A stretch of 64,000 nucleotides of DNA from DSNY01 sp016861185. Its GTDB lineage: Bacteria > Pseudomonadota > Gammaproteobacteria > Burkholderiales > Burkholderiaceae_F. The notes under the pieces are model-generated. The model was not told the DNA's origin and ran no database searches. It saw only the letters and a list, made by a program, of their open reading frames with translations. Below are positions 19,900-28,196 of the stretch, piece after piece. The translations under genes and the position numbers were made by a program. Each line of letters begins with the position of its first letter. Position 1 is the first letter of the stretch. The stretch spans positions 1 through 64,000 of the forward strand of contig SZOR01000007.1 in NCBI GenBank assembly GCA_030263275.1, written 5' to 3'.

Positions 19900-20933
19900 C
19901 CGTGCGTCAGAGTCGCAGTGCTCGGCGAAGTGGGCAGACGAAGAAGCACTCACCGCTGTCCATCGTCCGGCGTCAGCGCGTGTTGAGCGAGGAGCCGCGG
20001 ACGGAGGAAGAGCGATTTGCGTTCGACGTGCTTGCCTGGCTTCGCCGCTGGGTCGAGGCGCGCGCTGATGCCGATCTGTCCGCGATGCAGCCTGGTGTTT
20101 TCATCTACGCCGGGTCGGAGCCTCCATCGAACATCATGGATGACCTGGAGGAAGCGCCCGGGTTTCGCAAGACGCATGATTCGGCCATCTCTGGTGTTGT
20201 CCACGTGTGCAGCCTCGAGATGCGCAAGGTTCACAGGAAGGGCGTGGCTTTCAGGGACGTGCCACATGCCTTGCTGCGTTTGCGGCAAATGAAGCTGGAT
20301 CACTTGCCCATCGTCGTTTTTTCTCCCGCCCAGTTGGTTGCTCTCGTAAAGCGTTCCGGCATCGACGCGGACGATTGCGAGCAGGTGCCGTTTCGCACGA
20401 GCCCGGCGACGTCGTTCGACTTCGGTAAAGTTAATAGCTGCCTGGACGAATTTCATCGGCTCTTTACGCGGCATCCTGAGAGCTACTGCCGCATATGGGC
20501 CGTACCGAAGCGGAGGAAACTGAAGCCGAATCCCGAGAAGCAGATTCAGGGTTCCCTAATGGCGTATTTCTACTTCTTTGTTCGACCGCATGGCGTTCTC
20601 GTAGACGAGGAGTTCACGACGTTCATGGGCCGCGGCGACGTAAGACTCGTTCGCTGGAAGGGAGCCGCCCAACTAGAAGTGTGCATGATGGAATTGAAAG
20701 TACTCAGCGCGCAAAGAACGGACGCAAAGAACGAGCAATGGGCGCTTGGAGGCCTTGCTCAGATCCGCGACTATCGGTCGACGCAGCCACTACCCGGCCC
20801 CTCATACTTGTGCTGCTTTGACGGCCGCGCGAAGGACGTGGACCTACCTTCGGTGGATGCGGCCGCGGCCCGCGAAACCGTCGTATACCGCCGCTTCTAC
20901 ATGCTTAACAGCAGCGGCCGCTCTACGCAATGA
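19896..20933 (+). CDS. Putative PD-(D/E)XK nuclease effector
   Basis: 345 residues. The C-terminal third holds a restriction-endonuclease-like core: Glu214 in a helix (NPEKQIQGSLMAY), Asp248 in GRGDVRLV, Glu266-x-Lys268 in CMMELKVL, and Gln289-x3-Tyr293 in LAQIRDY, the QxxxY motif of RecB/Cas4-type nucleases. The N-terminal 200 residues are unassigned and may bind the middle component or a ligand. GAGGAG precedes the ATG by about 8 bases. It is the third gene of the coupled operon and overlaps the convergent methyltransferase gene by 11 bases. Nuclease assignment is from motifs only. Confidence 0.72.
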   Translation: MTVRQSRSARRSGQTKKHSPLSIVRRQRVLSEEPRTEEERFAFDVLAWLRRWVEARADADLSAMQPGVFIYAGSEPPSNIMDDLEEAPGFRKTHDSAISGVVHVCSLEMRKVHRKGVAFRDVPHALLRLRQMKLDHLPIVVFSPAQLVALVKRSGIDADDCEQVPFRTSPATSFDFGKVNSCLDEFHRLFTRHPESYCRIWAVPKRRKLKPNPEKQIQGSLMAYFYFFVRPHGVLVDEEFTTFMGRGDVRLVRWKGAAQLEVCMMELKVLSAQRTDAKNEQWALGGLAQIRDYRSTQPLPGPSYLCCFDGRAKDVDLPSVDAAAARETVVYRRFYMLNSSGRSTQ

Positions 20934-22194
20934 GCTCGATGAGCCGCTCCTCCAGTTCATGCTCTCCACCCTGCTGCGCGCTCGTCCGCATGGCCCTAAG
21001 TCGCACGTGGCGCTTCACCGCATACCCTTCGCTCCTAGCAATCTGGGCAATGATGTGACCGCTGCGCACGACAATGCCAGCGTAGCTGCTCTCCCCTACG
21101 ACAATTACGATCCGGCCACTCGGCTTCATTCTCGCCTTCAAGCCGATTAACAACCGGTGCAGATCGGCGAAGTACGCGGCGATCATTGCCGGGATACGAT
21201 CGTCCCACAGTCGAGCTCGAATGGACTGCAGCTCGGCACACGTGTTGCGTAGTATTGCTGAAGGGGGAGGCTCGCAGCCGTAGTCCATCGTGAGCTGAAC
21301 ATGCGATCGCAGCGTGCTCTGGCGCAAGTTCCGGTTGTCCTCTCGCGTTCGGAGATAGCCGAGCAGCCACAGTTCTAGGTTGTAGATATCCGTGTAGTCG
21401 AAGGAGTTGGGATACGGCGGCGAGAAGATTGCGTAATCGACTGGATCCACCCACGCGAGCTCGGTTAGGCAGGATCCGCGCCGGATCTCATAGGTTGAAC
21501 ACGCGCGCCGGTTAAAGCGTGAAATGTCGTGAATCGCGGCCAGGAACGCTTGATGAAGCGCTGCATCAACGTCGCGAGCGCTGCGTTGCTGGCCCAGCCA
21601 GTTGGATCGGTACTTGCGCCCCTTCCCATTAACGGTGACATTGCTTACGCCAACCAGGATGGAGCCGAGCAGCACTTTCAGGAGTCTGCGATTGCATTCG
21701 CTCTGCAGTTGCTCGATCGCAGACCGATACCGCAGGATCTGTCCCATGACCTCCTTCGGGTAGACCCAGCGTCCTCCATCGCCCGGCTCACACAGCGTCT
21801 GCGGAGCATCAGCGGACAAATCCGCGTCGACATCGCCGCGCCGCACCGCCTTTCGGATGCGGATGAAGTCGTCACTCAGCGCGTCAATGTCGTACGCCGT
21901 CAGCTTTGCCTCGGCTAAGTCGGCAATGAATGGATTGACCTCAATGAGGATCGGATGAACGCCGGCGAACTGCGCCGCGATCCCCGTTGTCCCACACCCA
22001 CCGAAAGGATCAAGACAGCGCGCCCCACTCGCAAGGCCGCCGCGACCAAGCATGTCCAGAACAAACTGCGGCGAAAATGCTTCCTTGAACTTGAACCAGC
22101 GCTGGTACGGAATCTCCACGCTTGACTGGTTCGTCGACATTGGCGCCGAGCGATTGGCCGGCGCCAGCCATGCATTGATTTTGTGATGATGCAT
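20923..22194 (-). CDS. DNA methyltransferase (SPPY type)
   Basis: 423 residues. The SAM-binding motif LDPFGGCGTTGIAAQF (61-76) precedes the catalytic motif FSPPYPNSFDYTDIY (257-271), an order unlike beta-class enzymes, where SPPY comes first. SPPY favours N4-cytosine or N6-adenine methylation. The region between the motifs would be the target-recognition part. An alternative ATG at 22140 would give a shorter protein. It faces the ATPase-nuclease operon, overlapping its last 11 bases, so it may protect host DNA from that nuclease. Confidence 0.85.
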   Translation of the reverse strand: MHHHKINAWLAPANRSAPMSTNQSSVEIPYQRWFKFKEAFSPQFVLDMLGRGGLASGARCLDPFGGCGTTGIAAQFAGVHPILIEVNPFIADLAEAKLTAYDIDALSDDFIRIRKAVRRGDVDADLSADAPQTLCEPGDGGRWVYPKEVMGQILRYRSAIEQLQSECNRRLLKVLLGSILVGVSNVTVNGKGRKYRSNWLGQQRSARDVDAALHQAFLAAIHDISRFNRRACSTYEIRRGSCLTELAWVDPVDYAIFSPPYPNSFDYTDIYNLELWLLGYLRTREDNRNLRQSTLRSHVQLTMDYGCEPPPSAILRNTCAELQSIRARLWDDRIPAMIAAYFADLHRLLIGLKARMKPSGRIVIVVGESSYAGIVVRSGHIIAQIARSEGYAVKRHVRLRAMRTSAQQGGEHELEERLIELIA

Positions 22195-22812
22195 CCAAGT
22201 GGCGGAAGCCGGATCAGATTCCCAAGTTTACTTCGCCGATCTCATCGCGAAAGGCTACGTGCACGAGTTTCGTCTAGCCGTGACGCGCTGGCGATCGAGC
22301 CATGTAGAACCGGAGCCACATCCATTCTTTCGCTGGCGAGCCAGTTTGGCTCCTCGGCCTCGCATGCACTCTCCGACGACTCTGATCGCGATCGGTACCA
22401 AGAGCGATTGCCACCCGCCAGCGCGAAACTGAACTCATGGAAGACCAGCCCTGCTTCCGTCCGCCGCGGAGCCTCCTGGCCGACCCGAGACCGACCTGGC
22501 GAATTGAGCCGTGATCGTCTGCGATCAGTACACCTCGGAGGCGGAGTATTGGCAGGGCGTCGGGCGTGAACTTGGCAATGCGCCTTTAACCGTGCCCTGA
22601 TCTTCCCCGAGTCGTATCTGGGGTCGGCGACATCCCGGCGCGCATGCGGCGCATCCAGAAGATGATGCGCGTGCACTTGATCAACCGGCGTTGCACGAGC
22701 GCGCAGGCGCCATCCAAGCAGGCCGAACCCTTGGCGGGCGCTTCGGTCCGCTCGGGCGCGATCCGCCGACCTTGTTAAGAGAGGGCGGGGCGATGCTCGA
22801 GCGGTGCGGCCG
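22195..22812. other. Island right edge, no intact gene
   Basis: A 618-base stretch between the methyltransferase and SAM-methyltransferase genes. Several short open frames exist on both strands but none has a good start, a recognisable domain or consistent codon use. Composition changes from the mid-50s percent GC type of the island to the high GC of the flank along it. I see no transposase, integrase, tRNA or clear direct repeat. It probably contains decayed island sequence. Confidence 0.5.
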
Positions 22813-23598
22813 TCAGGGCTCCAGCCGGTTCATCGCACCGAAGAACACCCGCGTGTCGTATGCCATCACGATCCTGCCATCGCGTTGGCCGGCGTCGAAC
22901 AGTTCGTGCAGCCGCGCGAGCATCGGCGCGTAGCCCGGTGCGTCGGGCTTCGGCACGTACGAGGCCGAGTTCAGCCGCTCGACCAGCGTGTCCCAGTCCA
23001 GTTCGGTCGGGTTCGCGAAGCGCTGCTCGCGCCAGACGGGGCCACCGAAGAACTCGGTCACCGATTCCTCGTGCGCGTGGCGGTGCCTGATCTTCGCGTA
23101 GTCGATGCCGAAGTCGAGCAGCAGTTGTTCGTAGCCTTCGGCGAAGGGCGAGCCGGTGGCGATGCGGTCGTTCCAGATCAACGCCGCGCGCGCGGGGCGC
23201 TTCGCGATCCGCAGCGACTCGGCGCGGGCGCGCGGCACGTCGAACCAGTGGAAGGCCTGCGCGGCGATCACGAGATCGACGCTCGCATCCGGCAGCGTGG
23301 TCGCCTCCGCGGTCCCGGCGACGCTGCGAAAGCGCGGATACGCGGCGAGCTGGCGGTCGCCGGCCGCGCGCATCGCGTCGTTGGGCTCGACGCCGATCAC
23401 CTGGAAGCCCGCGCGCAGGAACGGTTCGCACGACAGCCCGGTGCCGCTGCCCAGATCCGCGACCACGGCGCCGGCGGGCAGCGCCAGTTCGCGCGCGAGC
23501 ATCGGCGCGATCGCGTCCGGATAGCCGGGCCGCGCGCGCGCGTAGCTCGCCGCGCGGTCGGTGAAGCGTTCGGTCGAGACGGGACCCGCGATCACCAC
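22813..23598 (-). CDS. Class I SAM-dependent methyltransferase
   Basis: About 261 residues. VVADLGSGTGLSCEPFLRAG is SAM-binding motif I, VIGVEPNDAMRAA motif II and DLVIAAQAFHWFD the motif IV region with the AQAFHWF signature of UbiE/trans-aconitate methyltransferase-like small-molecule enzymes. Substrate unknown. The start is ambiguous: GTG codons at 23598 and 23595, the latter overlapping the DapB-like stop as GTGA. It is the last gene of the long minus-strand series and returns to high GC after the island. Confidence 0.9.
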   Translation of the reverse strand: MVIAGPVSTERFTDRAASYARARPGYPDAIAPMLARELALPAGAVVADLGSGTGLSCEPFLRAGFQVIGVEPNDAMRAAGDRQLAAYPRFRSVAGTAEATTLPDASVDLVIAAQAFHWFDVPRARAESLRIAKRPARAALIWNDRIATGSPFAEGYEQLLLDFGIDYAKIRHRHAHEESVTEFFGGPVWREQRFANPTELDWDTLVERLNSASYVPKPDAPGYAPMLARLHELFDAGQRDGRIVMAYDTRVFFGAMNRLEP

Positions 23599-24392
23599 GT
23601 CATCACCGAATCGAGACCGCGGTGCACGCCGACGAGCCGGCCAACTTCGCGGATCGCGAGCAGCGCGCCGTCGACGTAGGGCTCGGCGCTCTCGCCGGAG
23701 TCGTGCCGGATGTGCAGCCGCTGGCCGGGTGCGCCGAAGATCGCCTCGACCGACAGCACGTAGCCCGGCGCGCGCACCGAGTGGACCTGCACGCCGCCGA
23801 GTGTGGCGCCGCGCGTCTCGCGCGGGCCGCGCACCTCGTCGAGCGGCACGTCGAGCTTCGGCGGCTTCACGCGGCCGAGCCGGAACGCCAGTTCACGTGC
23901 GGTGCCGCTCGGCGCGTCGACCTTGCCGGCGTGCGCGTAGTCGATCACCTCGAAGTGATCGACGTAGCGCGCGGCGATCTCGGCGAACTTCATCGCCAGC
24001 ACCGCGGTGATCGCGAAGTTGCCGCACGCGAGCACGCCGCGCCCGCGCTCGCGCGCGGCGGCATCGATCTGCGCGTAATCGTCGTCGGTCAATCCCGACG
24101 TGCCGACGACGACGTGCGCGCCGGCGGCGAGCGCGGCCAGCACGTTGCCCTTGGCGACGTCGGGCTTCGTGTACTCGACGAACACGTCGCAGCCGGCCGC
24201 GAGCGCCGCGGCGGCGCTCGATTCGATCGGCGCATCGAGCCGCGGCTCGCCGAGCACGTCACCGAGGTTCAGCCCCGCATGACTGCGCGAAACCGCCGCG
24301 ACGAGCTTGATGTCGTCGCACCGCACGATCCCCCGCGCCAGCGCCGACCCCGCCCACCCCGTCGCCCCCGCAACGATCACCCGCAGGCTCAC
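23592..24392 (-). CDS. DapB-like dihydrodipicolinate reductase family protein
   Basis: 266 residues from a GTG overlapping the DUF559 stop (GTGA). It has the NAD(P) start VIVAGATGWAGSAL, VVGTSGLTDDDY and the family hallmark GKVDAPSGTARELAF. In E. coli DapB that region reads HHRHKVDAPSG with catalytic His159 and Lys163. Here it reads YAHAGKVDAPSG: Lys157 is kept, the second His (H154) is kept, but the position of His159 is Ala153. It may be a DapB paralogue with altered chemistry rather than the lysine-pathway enzyme. Confidence 0.8.
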   Translation of the reverse strand: MSLRVIVAGATGWAGSALARGIVRCDDIKLVAAVSRSHAGLNLGDVLGEPRLDAPIESSAAAALAAGCDVFVEYTKPDVAKGNVLAALAAGAHVVVGTSGLTDDDYAQIDAAARERGRGVLACGNFAITAVLAMKFAEIAARYVDHFEVIDYAHAGKVDAPSGTARELAFRLGRVKPPKLDVPLDEVRGPRETRGATLGGVQVHSVRAPGYVLSVEAIFGAPGQRLHIRHDSGESAEPYVDGALLAIREVGRLVGVHRGLDSVMTW

Positions 24393-24934
24393 AGGTCACC
24401 CCCCTTTCGTAAAGGGGGGCAGGGGGGATTTCTCAGCCCTTCGCAAACGCCTCGGTGAATCCGCTCCAGGACAGCCTCCATCTGCGTAAGCACTTGTCGA
24501 TTGTCGAATCGCAGCACGCCCAACCCGAGCGCCCGCAACGCTTCATCGCGTTCAACGTCACGCGCTTGTTCGTCCGCTTCGAAATGCTGCCCGCCGTCGA
24601 GTTCGACCACGAGTCGAACCGCGGGCGCGTAGAAGTCGACGATGTATCGACCGATCGGTCGCTGCCGGTAGAACTGAACGCCCTCGATCTGCTTGCCACG
24701 CAGCCTCTGCCAGAGCGCGCGTTCGGCGTCGGTGAGGTTCGAGCGGAGCTGTCGAGCAAGTGGCTTGAGATCGCTTCGGTAGTGGAGACCCCGAAATCCC
24801 CCCTGGCCCCCCTTTTTCAAAGGGGGGTTGGCGGTGTCGCTCTGCGGAGGTTCTCCGCGTGGCGACAACTCAGCCCCCTTTCGCAAAGGGGGCCGCGCAC
24901 GAAGTGCGCGGGGGGATTTCGCGGTCTCTCGCAT
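24389..24934 (-). CDS. DUF559 (Vsr-like endonuclease fold) protein embedded in repeats
   Basis: About 181 residues from an ATG at 24934. The domain proper starts near LKPLARQLRSNLTDAERALW and continues QRLRGKQIEGVQFYRQRPIG, YIVDFYAPAVRLVVELDGGQH and RDVERDEALRALGLGVLRF, the very-short-patch-repair-like fold of DUF559. The first 45 or so residues and the last dozen are translated from class A palindromic repeats (KKGGQGGFRG, PPCPPLRKGG), so the true start is probably near 24790. DUF559 genes framed by such repeats are widespread and may travel with them. Catalysis has not been established for the family. Confidence 0.82.
   Translation of the reverse strand: MRETAKSPRALRARPPLRKGAELSPRGEPPQSDTANPPLKKGGQGGFRGLHYRSDLKPLARQLRSNLTDAERALWQRLRGKQIEGVQFYRQRPIGRYIVDFYAPAVRLVVELDGGQHFEADEQARDVERDEALRALGLGVLRFDNRQVLTQMEAVLERIHRGVCEGLRNPPCPPLRKGGDL
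24399..24419. repeat. Class A palindromic repeat, copy 1
   Basis: CCCCCCTTT-CGT-AAAGGGGGG, a 9+9 perfect inverted repeat, followed by CAGGGGGGATTT. It forms the 3' end of the DUF559 gene and is the inverted partner of the copy at 24795-24830. Confidence 0.9.
24795..24830. repeat. Class A palindromic repeat, copy 2 (inverted)
   Basis: AAATCCCCCCTGG, then CCCCCCTTT, TTC and AAAGGGGGG. It lies at the 5' side of the DUF559 domain, opposite in orientation to copy 1, so the pair frames the endonuclease-like core. Confidence 0.9.
24872..24920. repeat. Class A palindromic repeat, copy 3 with extra hairpin
   Basis: GCCCCCTTT-CGC-AAAGGGGGC, then a second inverted repeat (GCGCAC...GTGCGC, 24895-24910), then GGGGGGATTTC. 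It is the outer copy, same orientation as copy 1, close to the annotated DUF559 start. Confidence 0.85.
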
Positions 24935-24948
24935 GGGAACCACGCTCG

Positions 24949-26076
24949 CTAAGCCAACGCCCGCCCGATCAGCATGCGTTGGATGTCGCTGGTGCCTTCG
25001 TAGATCTGGCAGACGCGCACGTCGCGGTAGATGCGTTCGACCGGGAAGTCGCTGACGTAGCCGTAGCCGCCGTGGATCTGGATCGCGTCGGAACACACGC
25101 GCTCGGCCATTTCGGAGGCGAAGAGCTTCGCCATCGCGGCTTCCTTCAGGCAGGGCTGGCCGGCGTCGCGCAGCGCGGCCGCGTGCAGCACGAGGCTGCG
25201 CGCCGCCTCGATCTGCGTGGCCATGTCGGCGAGCCGGAAGTTCACCGCCTGGTGCTCGAAGATCGGCTGGCCGAACGAGGTGCGTTCCTTCGAGTATTTC
25301 AACGCCGCCTCGAACGCCGCGCGCGCCATGCCGATCGATTGCGCGGCGATACCGATGCGGCCGCCTTCGAGGCTCGACAGCGCGATCTTGTAGCCCTCGC
25401 CTTCTTCGCCGATCAGGTTGGCGGCCGGCACGCGGCAGTTCTCGAAGACGATCTGCGCGGTGTCGGACGAATGCTGGCCGAGCTTCTCCTCGAGCCGCGC
25501 GACGACGTAGCCCGGCGTGTCGGTCGGCACGACGAACATGCTCATGCCGCGCTTGCCCGCGTTGCGGTCGGTGACCGCGACGACCATCGCGTAGTCGGCG
25601 TTCTTGCCCGAGGTGATGAACTGCTTGACGCCGTTCAGCACGTAGTGGTCGCCGTCGCGCACCGCGGTCGTCTTCAGCGCCGCCGCGTTGCTGCCCACGT
25701 GCGGCTCGGTCAGGCAGAAGGCGCCGAGCGCGCGGCCGGAGGCGAGCGGCTTGAGGAAGCGCTCCTTCTGCTCCGGCGACGCGTAGCCCATCAGGATCGC
25801 GCACACGGGGCAGTTGTTGACGCTGATGATCGTGGAGACGCCGCCGTCGCCGGCGGCGATCTCCTCGAGCGCGACCGCCAGCGCCGTGTAGTCCATGCCG
25901 GCGCCGCCCCACTCCTCCGGCACCGCGATGCCGAACGCGCCGAGTTGCGCCAGCTCGTGCAGCGCATCCTGCGGGAACAGGTGCCTGCGGTCCCATTCGG
26001 CCGCGAACGGCGCGAGCCGCGCTTGCGCGAACTCGCGCAGCGATTCGCGCAGCAGGCGATGTTCTTCCTTGAGCAC
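24949..26076 (-). CDS. Acyl-CoA dehydrogenase, short/branched-chain type
   Basis: 375 residues from a GTG at 26076. FAD- and substrate-binding signatures are FCLTEPHVGSNAAALKT and FITSGKNADYAMV; SFGQPIFEHQAVNFRLADM and QIHGGYGYVSDFPVERIYRD are highly conserved. The catalytic base is the canonical C-terminal Glu360 in QIYEGTSDIQRM, as in short- and medium-chain enzymes, unlike the two other dehydrogenases in this window. With the nearby thiolase it fits oxidation of a short or branched acyl-CoA. A 4-base gap separates it from the upstream membrane protein stop. Confidence 0.92.
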   Translation of the reverse strand: MLKEEHRLLRESLREFAQARLAPFAAEWDRRHLFPQDALHELAQLGAFGIAVPEEWGGAGMDYTALAVALEEIAAGDGGVSTIISVNNCPVCAILMGYASPEQKERFLKPLASGRALGAFCLTEPHVGSNAAALKTTAVRDGDHYVLNGVKQFITSGKNADYAMVVAVTDRNAGKRGMSMFVVPTDTPGYVVARLEEKLGQHSSDTAQIVFENCRVPAANLIGEEGEGYKIALSSLEGGRIGIAAQSIGMARAAFEAALKYSKERTSFGQPIFEHQAVNFRLADMATQIEAARSLVLHAAALRDAGQPCLKEAAMAKLFASEMAERVCSDAIQIHGGYGYVSDFPVERIYRDVRVCQIYEGTSDIQRMLIGRALA

Positions 26077-26080
26077 GTTG

Positions 26081-26647
26081 TCAGTCCTGCATGATCCAGC
26101 CGAGCTTGCGCTGCTTGATCAGCCAGCCGACCAGCCAGCCGGCGACGAGCGCGGCGGCGAGCATCGGGCCGCCGCCGATGATGCCGGACAGCAGCAGCAC
26201 GTTGGAGAAGTAGGGCATGAAGTCGGTCGGACCCCAGGCCCAGGTCGCGAGTGCGGAGAACGAGATCCAGGTCAGCAGCGCGACCAGGATGCCGCGCGAG
26301 ATCGACTGGCTGATGCGCGTGATCCGCTTGTCGGCGTTCTGGTACACGATCAGCGCGAACATGACCGCGAACAGTCCCGGCACGGCCACGAAGATCAGCG
26401 GGTTGACGCCGCTTTCCTCGGCGAAGCGGCGCATCGCCCAGCCGACCGTGCTCGCGGCGAGCATCGCGCAGATGCCGAAGACGAGCGCTGCAAACAGCGG
26501 GATCGTGATCCACCGCACCGACGACACCAGCCGCGAGATGAGCCCTTCGGACGGCTCCTCGGGCGCGGTTTCGATGCGCGTGACGGCGGCGCGGCGCGGC
26601 GGTGCGTCCTCCTCCTCGTCCAGCCCGTCGTCGTACTTGCGATTCAT
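26081..26647 (-). CDS. Four-span membrane protein of unknown function
   Basis: 188 residues. An acidic, charged N-terminus (about 1-45) precedes four predicted membrane segments around ITIPLFAALVFGICAMLA, LIFVAVPGLFAVMFALIVY, ILVALLTWISFSALATWAW and VLLLSGIIGGGPMLAAALVA. The chain ends with a short basic tail. I do not recognise the family. The ATG overlaps the RidA stop (ATGA), so it is in the same transcript as RidA and the acyl-CoA dehydrogenase. Confidence 0.8.
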   Translation of the reverse strand: MNRKYDDGLDEEEDAPPRRAAVTRIETAPEEPSEGLISRLVSSVRWITIPLFAALVFGICAMLAASTVGWAMRRFAEESGVNPLIFVAVPGLFAVMFALIVYQNADKRITRISQSISRGILVALLTWISFSALATWAWGPTDFMPYFSNVLLLSGIIGGGPMLAAALVAGWLVGWLIKQRKLGWIMQD

Positions 26648-27027
26648 TGCGGAAGCCTGGCCGTGACTTCGATCTCGATCTTCATCCGCGCATCGACCAG
26701 CCCGCAGACGATCGCGGTCGCCGCGGGCCGGGCACGGCCCAGATATTCGCCGAAAACCGGCGCGAGCGGTTCGAACAGCGCGACGTCGGTCAGGTAGTAG
26801 CGCACGCGCACCACGTCGTCGAGCGTGCAGCCGGCCTCGGCCAGCGCGGCGGCGATGTTGCGGAAGCACTGCCGGCACTGCGCGATCGGGTCTTCGTCGA
26901 TACGCATCTGTGCGTAGTCGAAGCCGGTCGTGCCGGCGACGTGCACGTAGTCGCCGTCGACGACCGCGCGGCTGTAGCCGGCGACGGCCTCGAAGGTCGA
27001 ACCGGATGAGATCAGGCGTTTGACCAT
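26644..27027 (-). CDS. RidA/YjgF-family deaminase
   Basis: 127 residues. RidA proteins hydrolyse reactive enamine/imine intermediates made by PLP enzymes. Family landmarks are AGTTGFDYA, QCRQCFRNIAAALAEAGCTLDDVVRVRYYLTD and the C-terminal KIEIEVTARLP. The ATG at 27027 is chosen because GGAGG at 27035-27039 sits 7 bases before it but only 1 base before the upstream GTG (27033). The conserved Arg of the RidA active site (VRVRYY lies in another strand; PAATAIVCGL is where RxxxxV is usual) is not clearly present, so this may be a Rid subfamily member with other activity. Confidence 0.88.
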   Translation of the reverse strand: MVKRLISSGSTFEAVAGYSRAVVDGDYVHVAGTTGFDYAQMRIDEDPIAQCRQCFRNIAAALAEAGCTLDDVVRVRYYLTDVALFEPLAPVFGEYLGRARPAATAIVCGLVDARMKIEIEVTARLPQ

Positions 27028-27040
27028 CGGCACGCCTCCG

Positions 27041-27715
<675 letters not shown>

Positions 27716-27833
27716 CGCACCCGTTCCGCCGCCAGTCCGGCGTGCGTGCCGCTTTGCAGCGTGCACCCGGGCGTGGCTGCCAGGATCGGCGCCGCGACCG
27801 GAAACAGCCCGAGGTCCCGGGTACCGAACACGA

Positions 27834-28196
27834 TCAGATCCGCTCGGGGGCCCCGCGCGTGCGCGCCTCGCTCACGTTGCCGGTGTTCACCGTGCCGGCG
27901 GGCTCGAACAGCAGCACGTGGACCTCGCGTTCCGCGTACGGACAGTGCTCGGTGCCGCGCGGGACGATGATGAACTCGCCCGCGCGTACGCGCTCGGTCC
28001 GGTCGCGAAAGCGCATGTCGAACTCGCCGGCGACGACGAGGAACATCTCGTCCTCGTGCTCGTGGCGGTGCCAGGTGAACGCCCCCTGGAACTTCACGAG
28101 CCGCACGTGCTGGCCGTTGAGCTCCCCGGCCAGCCGCGGGTTCCAGTGGTCGTCGAACTGCGCGAACTTCTGCGCCAGGTTGACGACCCCGGTCAT
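27834..28196 (-). CDS. Cupin-domain protein
   Basis: 120 residues forming a single cupin. Metal-binding motif 1 is GAFTWHRHEHEDEMFLVVAG (H-x-H-x3-E type) and motif 2 is GEFIIVPRGTEHCP. The protein matches the small stand-alone cupins of unknown substrate common in proteobacteria, including the usual C-terminus ending ERI. The ATG overlaps the thiolase stop by one base (TGATG), giving translational coupling to the thiolase. Confidence 0.9.
   Translation of the reverse strand: MTGVVNLAQKFAQFDDHWNPRLAGELNGQHVRLVKFQGAFTWHRHEHEDEMFLVVAGEFDMRFRDRTERVRAGEFIIVPRGTEHCPYAEREVHVLLFEPAGTVNTGNVSEARTRGAPERI

Noticed and set aside
22199..22432. Small open frame after the methyltransferase gene
   Set aside because: No ribosome-binding site, no homologous pattern; better explained as intergenic DNA.
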